11,921 bases of DNA, from NCBI GenBank assembly GCA_021789395.1, contig JAJYJP010000023.1, positions 1 through 11,921 of the forward strand, in the 5' to 3' direction. How positions within the stretch are numbered: the first letter of the stretch is position 1; each line of letters starts with the position of its first letter. Below, one piece after another: positions 6,656-11,921 of the stretch. The position numbers were made by a program, and so were the translations under genes. Below the pieces are notes generated by a model. That model did no database searches. It worked only from the letters and a program-made list of their open reading frames with translations, and was not told the DNA's origin. The stretch is from a bacterium (lineage in GTDB: Bacteria; Patescibacteriota; Minisyncoccia; Moranbacterales; UBA2206).

Positions 6656-9139
6656 TCAAACATTTTGTCCATAGATCAATTGAGCTGTCGGGATTTTATG
6701 TTTTTGTTTTGCTTCCCTGCGATCCATAAATTTATAGGCGTAAACTTTCAGATAATCAGTTACCACAAAAGCGATTAAAGCGTATGCCCAGACAAAAATC
6801 GCTAGTTTCCAACCGATTGGCGAAACCCACCAACCGTACACGACCAGCAGCGTTGCCAATATCTTAGTAATTACGGCCGACCAGAACAGCGCTCGACCCG
6901 GCTTGACGGCCCAAAAATGTTTCCGGGTGCGCGTGATGAAAATGGTCAGATGTCCGGCCACGGCCAGTTTCAAAAATATGAATGACTGGACCATGCCCGC
7001 CGACAGATGAAAAATATTCTGAGCTATGTAAAATATACCGAACGACGAAATAACTCCAACCAAGCCGAGCAATGTAGAAATATTTAAAACTCTTTTCATG
7101 TTCCATTTCTCCGGCCGGTTTGAATAGATGACATTATCGTAAGCGATTGCCATAATCGGCGCGTCATTAAACAACGCCAGAAGGACGATCATGATGGCCG
7201 TTACGGGATAAAAATTAAACACAATGATGGAAAGCGTGATAAAGAAAAGGACGCGGATCGTTTCGGTGATACGATAGATTGCGTAGCTATTCATGCGCTG
7301 GAAGATCTTTCGACTCTCCTTCAAGGAATTGATGATGACTGAAAGCCCCGGCAAAGTCAACACGATATCGGCCGCCGATTTTGCGGCATCCGTAGCGGCC
7401 GCCACGGCGATTCCCGTATCGGCTTTTTTGAGCGCCGGCGCGTCATTGACTCCATCGCCTGTCATTCCTACGATGTGCCCCCTATCTTGGAGCAATTCAA
7501 TAATGCGATACTTGTGTTCCGGATAGATTTGGGCGAACCCACCGGATTTTTCAATCAGATCTCCAGCTTCTTGATCATTCTTGTCCATGAAAGATTCGGC
7601 TGGCAGGATATCGGTGCTCAGATTGACCTGCCGCGCTATTTCTTTGGCGATAGCTACATGGTCGCCGGTGATCATTTTAACCTCTACTCCCATGGTTTCG
7701 GCTGTCTTGATGGTCTTAGCCGAATCTTCGCGGGCCGGATCGAAGAACGGGATTATTCCTATCAATTTCCATTTCCCTTGATCATCAGTTTTCGCCACGC
7801 CAAGTGCACGATAACCTTTTTCAGCAAAATCACTGATTTCTTTTTCAATCTCAGCCCCAACTTCTTTTTTGTTTTCCGCCAGCGATAAAATGATTTGCGG
7901 CGCTCCTTTAGTCACTTTGAAATTCACATGGTCAAAATCTGTAATATCCGCTTCCGTCCGTTTTGTCACGGGATCAAAAGGTTTGAAACTATTTACTGTA
8001 TATTTATCGATTTTCTCATAAGCCGGCAATGTTTTGGTGTTTTTTATAATAACATTGTCGATCGGATCCCGATCTTCTTCCCTGGAAGCCAGCGTAGCCA
8101 GAAATAATACATCTTCATCAGAAAACCCCGCAAAAGATCTCACTGGAGCCAGAGTCAGTTCATTCTTAGTAATCGTACCCGTTTTGTCCGAACATAAAAT
8201 ATCCATTCCGGCCATCTCTTCTATGGCGGCTAGCTTGCTGACAAGCACTTTTTTCTTTGCCAAAGTCACTGCGCCGATCGCCATGGTGACCGTCAGCACG
8301 GCCGGTAGCGCTACTGGAATGGCAGCGATGGTTAGCACCAATGTAAATTGCAAAGTCTCTAAGATACTTTCATGGCGGGAAAGGGCTACGATGAATATGA
8401 CCAGCACCAGCGCGATCGCTAAGAAAATTAAATAATTCCCAATTTTAATGACGGCTTTCTGGAAATGACTCTGCGTCTTAGCTTCCGCCACTAACTTGGC
8501 CGTTTTGCCAAAATAAGTATTCATGGCAGTAGCAACCACCAACGCATCCGTCTCTCCCTGCCTGACAACGGAACCTTCGTAGCAAACGTCTTCGCCATGC
8601 TTCTCCACCGGCAGCGACTCTCCCGTCAGCATAGATTCATCAACCGAAAGATAATCGCCATCGATAAGTTTGACATCGGCCGGAACAATGTCGCCCAACC
8701 GCAATCGCACGACATCTCCCGGAACAAGCTCACGCGCAGAGGTTTCGATCCATTTTCCGTTTCGCAGCACTTTGGTCTTCAGTGCCAGCTTCTGTTTCAG
8801 CAATTCAATTGCGTTATCCGCTTTGTGTTCCTGCCAGAAACCGACTACAGCGTTCAGCAAAAGCAGAACAAAGATAACCCAAAAATCCTCCCAGTGACGG
8901 ATGACGGCTGACAGGATCGCAGCCACTTCGATCATCCACGGAATCGGCCCCCAGAAATAGCTGAGGAATTTCACGAACGGACTGACTTTTTTCTCGGAAA
9001 TTTCATTGTAGCCGTATTCTTCGATGCGCTTCCCCACCTCCGAAGAGGATAAACCTTTCCGGTTCGATGAAAATTTTACGAATAAATCATCCGTTGAAGC
9101 TTTTTTTATATAACCAATGTCTACGATGTTTTTTTTCAT
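6656..9139 (-). CDS. P-type ATPase, plasma-membrane H+-ATPase type (P-IIIA)
   Basis: An 827-residue ion pump, full length for prokaryotic members. Visible in order: an N-terminal cation-ATPase domain (about 10-80); the actuator motif LTGES at 171-175; PVALP in helix M4 at 275-279 inside IPVALPAVLTVTMAIGA; the phosphorylation site DKTGT with Asp318; nucleotide-binding KGAP at 411-414; MITGDH at 489-494; the hinge TGDGVNDAPALKKAD at 560-574; Arg629 in M5; and Asn658-Asp659 in M6 (FNDAPIMAIAYDNV). The M4, M5 and M6 pattern matches proton pumps of the Pma1/AHA type rather than Ca2+ or heavy-metal pumps, and no N-terminal CxxC metal domain is present. There is no long plant-like C-terminal regulatory domain. 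It would use ATP to export H+, for membrane potential or pH control. It has its own promoter and terminator. Ion specificity is inferred from motifs. Confidence 0.93.
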   Translation of the reverse strand: MKKNIVDIGYIKKASTDDLFVKFSSNRKGLSSSEVGKRIEEYGYNEISEKKVSPFVKFLSYFWGPIPWMIEVAAILSAVIRHWEDFWVIFVLLLLNAVVGFWQEHKADNAIELLKQKLALKTKVLRNGKWIETSARELVPGDVVRLRLGDIVPADVKLIDGDYLSVDESMLTGESLPVEKHGEDVCYEGSVVRQGETDALVVATAMNTYFGKTAKLVAEAKTQSHFQKAVIKIGNYLIFLAIALVLVIFIVALSRHESILETLQFTLVLTIAAIPVALPAVLTVTMAIGAVTLAKKKVLVSKLAAIEEMAGMDILCSDKTGTITKNELTLAPVRSFAGFSDEDVLFLATLASREEDRDPIDNVIIKNTKTLPAYEKIDKYTVNSFKPFDPVTKRTEADITDFDHVNFKVTKGAPQIILSLAENKKEVGAEIEKEISDFAEKGYRALGVAKTDDQGKWKLIGIIPFFDPAREDSAKTIKTAETMGVEVKMITGDHVAIAKEIARQVNLSTDILPAESFMDKNDQEAGDLIEKSGGFAQIYPEHKYRIIELLQDRGHIVGMTGDGVNDAPALKKADTGIAVAAATDAAKSAADIVLTLPGLSVIINSLKESRKIFQRMNSYAIYRITETIRVLFFITLSIIVFNFYPVTAIMIVLLALFNDAPIMAIAYDNVIYSNRPEKWNMKRVLNISTLLGLVGVISSFGIFYIAQNIFHLSAGMVQSFIFLKLAVAGHLTIFITRTRKHFWAVKPGRALFWSAVITKILATLLVVYGWWVSPIGWKLAIFVWAYALIAFVVTDYLKVYAYKFMDRREAKQKHKIPTAQLIYGQNV

Positions 9140-9166
9140 ATTTGTTTTCTAAAAATCTTTCTTAAA

Positions 9167-9175
9167 ATTATACCA
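9167..9175 (-). promoter_or_regulatory. Extended -10 promoter of the P-type ATPase gene
   Basis: Read on the minus strand this is TGGTATAAT: a perfect TATAAT with the TGn extension, which can compensate for the poor -35. The predicted transcript start near 9160 gives a leader of about 20 nt before the ATG at 9139. No strong Shine-Dalgarno sequence is present. Confidence 0.65.
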
Positions 9176-9199
9176 CTTAACCAAAAAATTAAAACTTCA

Positions 9200-9234
9200 A
9201 AATGAAAAAGCATCGCCAGTAAAGCAATGCTTTT
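9200..9234 (-). terminator. Terminator after the secreted small-protein gene
   Basis: An 8-bp stem (9206-9213 with 9227-9234) continues after one mismatch into two more GC pairs around a 7-nt loop. On the minus strand it is followed by TTTTTCATTTT. It begins about 20 nt after the stop at 9255 and insulates the P-type ATPase promoter. Confidence 0.8.
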
Positions 9235-9254
9235 GTAATCTTGCAAGAATAGAC

Positions 9255-9575
9255 TTACCACATCGGACAACCAAACCCGTATCCACCATCTCCGTCCCGA
9301 TCCTGAGATTGTGATCTTGTCTGACCTTGGTTTGGATTCCGAGACTGAACATTGTTGTTGCTATTTACATTACCGTTATTGCCGCTGTAATTATTTCCAA
9401 ACGCCCTTTGCATATAATTATACATATAGCTCGGTCCGTAGCCATACCCCGAACCATAAGGTCCGACTTGCTCAGTATTTCCATAATTTCCACCGAACGA
9501 TCCAGCCGCAAAAGCGACGCCGGCAACAGAAGCGATGCCCAAAATTGCCAATAATACTATGATTTTTTTGCTCAT
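9255..9575 (-). CDS. Secreted Gly/Asn/Tyr-rich small protein
   Basis: A 106-residue protein I do not recognise. It starts with a clear signal peptide: MSKK, a hydrophobic core, and AFA|AG, giving cleavage near residue 23. The mature part of about 83 residues is low complexity: a Gly/Tyr-rich stretch with GYGYGPSYMYNYM (about 43-55), then an Asn/Gln/Ser-rich linker (about 60-92), then DRDGDGGYGFGCPMW at the very end with a single Cys103. The DxDGDG element resembles part of a calcium-binding loop but lacks the twelfth-position acid. A Cys-Pro-Met end could hold a soft metal. A good GGAG Shine-Dalgarno sequence precedes the ATG at 9575 by 8 nt, unlike most genes here, so strong expression is likely. 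It lies downstream of the sigma factor cluster and has its own terminator. Function unknown. Confidence 0.8.
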   Translation of the reverse strand: MSKKIIVLLAILGIASVAGVAFAAGSFGGNYGNTEQVGPYGSGYGYGPSYMYNYMQRAFGNNYSGNNGNVNSNNNVQSRNPNQGQTRSQSQDRDGDGGYGFGCPMW

Positions 9576-9583
9576 AAAATTTT

Positions 9584-9587
9584 CTCC
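9584..9587 (-). promoter_or_regulatory. Shine-Dalgarno sequence of the secreted small protein
   Basis: GGAG on the minus strand, 8 nt before the ATG at 9575. It is one of only two well-placed ribosome binding sites in the window and fixes the start. Confidence 0.75.
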
Positions 9588-9589
9588 AT

Positions 9590-9615
9590 GCGAATAATAA
9601 GCACCTACTATTCGC
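9590..9615. repeat. Inverted repeat in the leader of the secreted small-protein gene
   Basis: A perfect 7-bp inverted repeat, GCGAATA (9590-9596) with TATTCGC (9609-9615), has a 12-nt spacer and lies directly upstream of the Shine-Dalgarno sequence. It has no T-run on the gene side, so it is not a terminator. It could be an operator or an mRNA-stabilising leader hairpin. Confidence 0.55.
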
Positions 9616-9703
9616 GGGAATGTTATTTATTATTTACCCTTATTTGCGCGCTATATATTTAACTACGCAACTTACCGGAACTTTATTTGGATTTCTACTT
9701 CAG

Positions 9704-10087
9704 CTAAACAGTCCCGATCGCATTTTTCAATTTTTCTTCCGCTTCCGAAAATACAGCCTTTAATTTTTCACTCCCGATCATTTTTTCTATCACGCCGGGC
9801 AACAACACCGATACGTTCACATTCCCCTTTTCTTCGTAAACAATGGCTTTGCAAGGAAGGAATAATCCGATTTCTTTTTCCGCCTGAAGAGCTTTGTATG
9901 ACAGTTCCGGATTACACACGCCCAAAATAACGTAGTTAGGATAGTCAACGCTTAATTTAGTTTTCAAAGTTTCCTGGACATTTGTTTCGGAAAGTATGCC
10001 AAAGCCTTGCGCAATCAGCGCTTCTTTGGTTTTTTTAACAGCGTCATTAAATGGTAGTGCGATTGTTTTTTTATAGGCATAATCCAT
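9704..10087 (-). CDS. DUF302 domain protein
   Basis: A 127-residue single-domain protein of the DUF302 family, small alpha/beta proteins whose biochemical role is not established. The family hallmarks are visible: an amphipathic N-terminal helix region (FNDAVKKTKEALIAQGFGI), LGVCNPELSYKAL at about 55-67 with Cys58, and EIGLFLPCKAIVYE at about 72-85 with Cys79. The two Cys residues sit in the most conserved strands, so binding of a ligand or metal is plausible but unproven. There is no signal peptide, so it is cytosolic. It starts 23 nt after the stop of the Met-rich membrane protein and is probably in the same transcript as the sigma factor. No Shine-Dalgarno sequence is seen before the ATG. 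Confidence 0.9.
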   Translation of the reverse strand: MDYAYKKTIALPFNDAVKKTKEALIAQGFGILSETNVQETLKTKLSVDYPNYVILGVCNPELSYKALQAEKEIGLFLPCKAIVYEEKGNVNVSVLLPGVIEKMIGSEKLKAVFSEAEEKLKNAIGTV

Positions 10088-10110
10088 AATTATTTAAGTA
10101 TTCTAAAAAA

Positions 10111-10875
10111 TTAATACCCCATCATACCCGTTCCCTTCATCATTTCTGGACCCATACCCGAACCGCCGACTGATCCGCGCATCATCTCCATACCGGCCCA
10201 TGGACTGATTTCCTCTGCCCTGAACTGACCGTTACCGATTTGCTGGCCGATAATTTTTACCGCCACACCCCCTTCGTTCCGCACTTGCCCTTCCCAGTTT
10301 GCGCTGCCACAATCTACTGTCCAAGAATGACCATTCTGGTCTTGCAGTTCAAACGTGCCATTCCCACTCGAAACAATCGTTCCAGAAATTAGTCCGCTTT
10401 GCGGCTGAGACCAAAACTGACTGGGCGTCTTGACCAGTCCGGCATAAACAGGAATATTTTTTTCCAAATAATTTTCGGCTGCTCCGGCAAACCCGATTAC
10501 ATAAAACCCAAAGCCTAAAATAATCACCAGTGCCGCAAAACCCACGGTCACATAGCGGGAATTATATTTGTACCCATGCTTGGTTTTGAAAAATTCAACA
10601 ACTCCCAGGACAGAAAATATCAAGACTAATATAATCCAAAAGTACGGAAGACTAAGCAACAAGACTCTTCCGCTTCCGGAACTAAGTACGTCTAGCGCAT
10701 CGAATTGACTGAGGAGTTCGGCAACTAACCCGAAGGCCAATGCGCCAACAAAAATAAACACGATCAGAAGTATGCTCACTAAAAGGTGCGCTAACACAAA
10801 TCGCCATTTGGGTTTTGGGGATACTTCTTTGTTTTTGATCTTCTCAAAAACCTTTTTGCTTATATCATTAGTCAT
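10111..10875 (-). CDS. Putative membrane anti-sigma/sensor protein with Met-rich external tail
   Basis: A 254-residue membrane protein without a named family that I recognise. Residues 1-25 form a short charged cytoplasmic tail (SKKVFEKIKNKEVSPKPKWRF). Helices lie at about 26-53, 71-95 and 107-132, which puts residues 133-254 outside the membrane. The external part has a small beta-rich segment (about 160-222: SGTIVSSGNGTFELQDQNG ... VKIIGQQIG) resembling an OB-like fold. It ends in a tail with eight Met between 229 and 252 (GMEMMRG, GPEMMKG, GMMGY), a composition seen in copper- or silver-binding proteins. The start codon overlaps the sigma stop as ATGA, so the two are translationally coupled, the usual layout of sigma and anti-sigma. 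The anti-sigma role is inferred from position; no ZAS zinc motif is present. Confidence 0.8.
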   Translation of the reverse strand: MTNDISKKVFEKIKNKEVSPKPKWRFVLAHLLVSILLIVFIFVGALAFGLVAELLSQFDALDVLSSGSGRVLLLSLPYFWIILVLIFSVLGVVEFFKTKHGYKYNSRYVTVGFAALVIILGFGFYVIGFAGAAENYLEKNIPVYAGLVKTPSQFWSQPQSGLISGTIVSSGNGTFELQDQNGHSWTVDCGSANWEGQVRNEGGVAVKIIGQQIGNGQFRAEEISPWAGMEMMRGSVGGSGMGPEMMKGTGMMGY

Positions 10876-11459
10876 AATTTAATATTTTCTTTCTTAATTT
10901 TTTCCCGCAACTGTTTTTTAGCCTCAGAAAGAAGCGTTCCAACTGTTCCAACCGGCTTTTTCAGTATGTCGCCAATATCTTCATAACTCTTATCCTCCAG
11001 ATAGCGCAGCAGCATCACTTCTTGATAAGCGGGTTTAAGCGAACCGATAATCGTCCTGACTTTCTCCACTATCAACCTGGTGCCGATCTCTTTTTCCAAA
11101 TCCTCTCCCGATCCAAACATATTTTTAAATTTGTCATCATCATCCCAAGAAAAGACCTGTGCCTCACCCTTATTCTTTCTCCAATAACTTACCACGTGAT
11201 TACGAGCAATGCGATAAATCCAGGAAGAAAACTTCAACTTGGTGTCAAAATCGTTGATATTTTCAAAAGCTTTGATAAAAATTTCCTGCACCAGATCTTC
11301 TGCCGTTTCCTTGCCGACGCTAGAAATTCTTCCAACATAGCGCAGCAACTTGTCTTCGTAGCGCGCCATCAGACAAAAATAAAACTCCGGATTTTCAACC
11401 GTCAAAAGTACCAACTCTTCGTCTGTTTTATTGTCACAATCGCGAATCTGTTCACTCAT
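10872..11459 (-). CDS. ECF-like sigma-70 family RNA polymerase sigma factor
   Basis: A 195-residue sigma factor that directs RNA polymerase to a special promoter set. From the ATG at 11459, region 2 covers about residues 32-95: LLRYVGRI, the core-binding DLVQEIFIKAFENI with DLVQEIF at 55-61, and the -10-recognition segment FSSWIYRIARNHVVSYWRK. An acidic linker with DDDD (about 106-109) follows. Region 4 is at about 140-186, with LRYLEDKSYEDIGDILKKPVGTVGTLLSEAKKQL forming the helix-turn-helix for the -35 element. Regions 1 and 3 are absent, as expected for group 4 (ECF). The start is fixed by AAGGA at 11466-11470; an in-frame TTG at 11486 is less likely. It overlaps the downstream membrane gene by 4 nt. 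Regulation is probably by release from that membrane partner plus autoregulation. Confidence 0.93.
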   Translation of the reverse strand: MSEQIRDCDNKTDEELVLLTVENPEFYFCLMARYEDKLLRYVGRISSVGKETAEDLVQEIFIKAFENINDFDTKLKFSSWIYRIARNHVVSYWRKNKGEAQVFSWDDDDKFKNMFGSGEDLEKEIGTRLIVEKVRTIIGSLKPAYQEVMLLRYLEDKSYEDIGDILKKPVGTVGTLLSEAKKQLREKIKKENIKL

Positions 11460-11465
11460 CTGATT

Positions 11466-11470
11466 TCCTT
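11466..11470 (-). promoter_or_regulatory. Shine-Dalgarno sequence of the sigma factor gene
   Basis: AAGGA on the minus strand, 6 nt before the ATG at 11459. It decides in favour of that start over the TTG nine codons upstream. Confidence 0.8.
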
Positions 11471-11580
11471 GATTTTTAATACGCAAACTTCGAATTTTTT
11501 ATTTGAATAAATAATGTAAGTTGTTAATTTATCGTACTTTGCCATCGTCCACGTATTTTCCATAATTTCATTAGCCTGAG

Positions 11581-11616
11581 ATTATTTTTAGAAAAAGCCA
11601 TTCCGAAAAATGGCTT
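11581..11616 (-). terminator. Terminator of the 52-residue membrane protein gene
   Basis: A perfect 8-bp stem (11595-11602 with 11609-11616) surrounds a 6-nt loop. On the minus strand it is followed at once by TTTTTC and an AT-rich tail. It lies 57 nt past the stop at 11674 and separates that gene from the sigma factor gene, which must therefore have a promoter between about 11460 and 11590. Confidence 0.8.
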
Positions 11617-11673
11617 GCAGAATTAATATTGCGCAATAATTAAAATATTTGGCGAAAAGCAAGACAGCGTCTT

Positions 11674-11832
11674 TTATTTTTTAAACGCGAAAGCCATCAG
11701 CACGATAGTCAGGGCGTTGAGAATGACCAATGCCAACGCCATTTGCCATTTCGTCGCGAGCGGCTTCATCAAAATATAGACCGTGTAAATTATGGCGACA
11801 ATCGCCGCGCCAATGAAATTTCCTCTCACCAT
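11674..11832 (-). CDS. Small two-helix membrane protein (52 residues)
   Basis: A short frame from ATG at 11832 to TAA at 11674, encoding 52 residues I do not recognise. It starts MVRGNFIGAAIVAIIYTVYI, has a basic turn with KPLATKW at about 23-29, and a second hydrophobic helix at about 30-49, ending FAFKK. Two helices with a positively charged loop suggest a hairpin with the loop inside. A terminator follows, and the gene begins 27 nt after the end of another same-strand frame, so it is probably the last gene of an operon that extends beyond the window. No Shine-Dalgarno sequence lies close to the ATG; AAGGAG at 11869-11874 is too far away. Confidence 0.65.
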   Translation of the reverse strand: MVRGNFIGAAIVAIIYTVYILMKPLATKWQMALALVILNALTIVLMAFAFKK

Positions 11833-11859
11833 ATTTTATGTTTTAATTTTTATTGTTTT

Positions 11860-11921
11860 TTAATATTCTCCTTTGATCACAAAAAATGATCCGCGGATGG
11901 TTCCGGCTAATTTGGATTTCA
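11860..11921 (-). CDS. C-terminal fragment of an unidentified protein (5' end outside window)
   Basis: One minus-strand frame is open from the window edge to TAA at 11860-11862 and encodes 19 residues, KSKLAGTIRGSFFVIKGEY. Its composition fits a real protein end, while the other two frames are interrupted or look random. It would lie 27 nt upstream of the 52-residue membrane protein gene. Too short to identify, so coding status is a guess from composition and position. Confidence 0.35.
   Translation of the reverse strand, partial: KSKLAGTIRGSFFVIKGEY

Noticed and set aside
7475..8435. Plus-strand open frames of 130-137 codons
   Set aside because: They are antisense shadows inside the continuous, motif-complete P-type ATPase gene.
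9282..9300. EF-hand/dockerin-like calcium loop in the secreted small protein (DRDGDGGYG)
   Set aside because: The acidic residue expected at position 12 is missing (Cys instead) and there is no flanking helix, so calcium binding is not claimed.
11022..11510. 162-codon open frame on the plus strand
   Set aside because: It lies antisense to the sigma factor gene, whose conserved regions 2 and 4 are unmistakable; the plus-strand product has no recognisable features.
11875..11898. GATCA...TGATC hairpin and ATCCGCGGAT palindrome at the right edge
   Set aside because: Short stems lying inside the probable end of a coding frame, without a T-run at the right place; likely chance.

Overview
The window looks like a chromosomal segment of an uncultivated bacterium, possibly of the Patescibacteria/candidate phyla radiation type. 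This is inference from style: compact gene spacing, moderate GC, few Shine-Dalgarno sequences, and a sigma factor coupled to a membrane protein with a very short K-P-K-W tail. TGA and TAA both act as stops (TGA ends the GT2 and sigma genes), so the standard bacterial code applies. I saw no rRNA, tRNA, CRISPR array, insertion sequence or phage gene.

Left part (1-2170, plus strand): the tail of an unidentified gene (2-118); a membrane-anchored dual-specificity-type phosphatase (270-995) with a strong terminator; then a pair of SAM-dependent protein methyltransferases 32 nt apart, a protein-isoaspartate methyltransferase (1082-1705) and a SET-domain lysine methyltransferase (1738-2130), ending at a hairpin shared with the convergent genes that follow.

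Middle part (2195-5987, minus strand): a five-gene run read from right to left. An endonuclease/exonuclease/phosphatase-fold enzyme, a DedA-family membrane protein and a GT2 glycosyltransferase are separated by only 4 nt each. A DrrA-like ABC ATPase and its ABC-2 permease follow. The first three suggest lipid or lipid-linked glycan work at the membrane; the last two form an exporter.

The region 5988-6224 is a divergent promoter region. It feeds a half-size TauE/SafE-type membrane protein (6225-6587, plus), which has a near-consensus promoter and almost no leader. This gene converges on a long P-type ATPase (6656-9139, minus) of the plasma-membrane H+-ATPase type, and the two share a terminator at 6598-6623.

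Right part (9255-11921, minus strand): an ECF-like sigma factor (10872-11459) overlaps by 4 nt (ATGA) a membrane protein with a tiny cytoplasmic tail, three membrane helices and an external domain ending in a methionine-rich tail (10111-10875). A DUF302 protein (9704-10087) and a secreted Gly/Asn/Tyr-rich small protein (9255-9575) follow. This looks like an envelope-stress or metal-responsive sigma/anti-sigma module and is the most interesting candidate system in the window. Upstream lie a 52-residue membrane protein (11674-11832) with its own terminator and the last codons of another reading frame.
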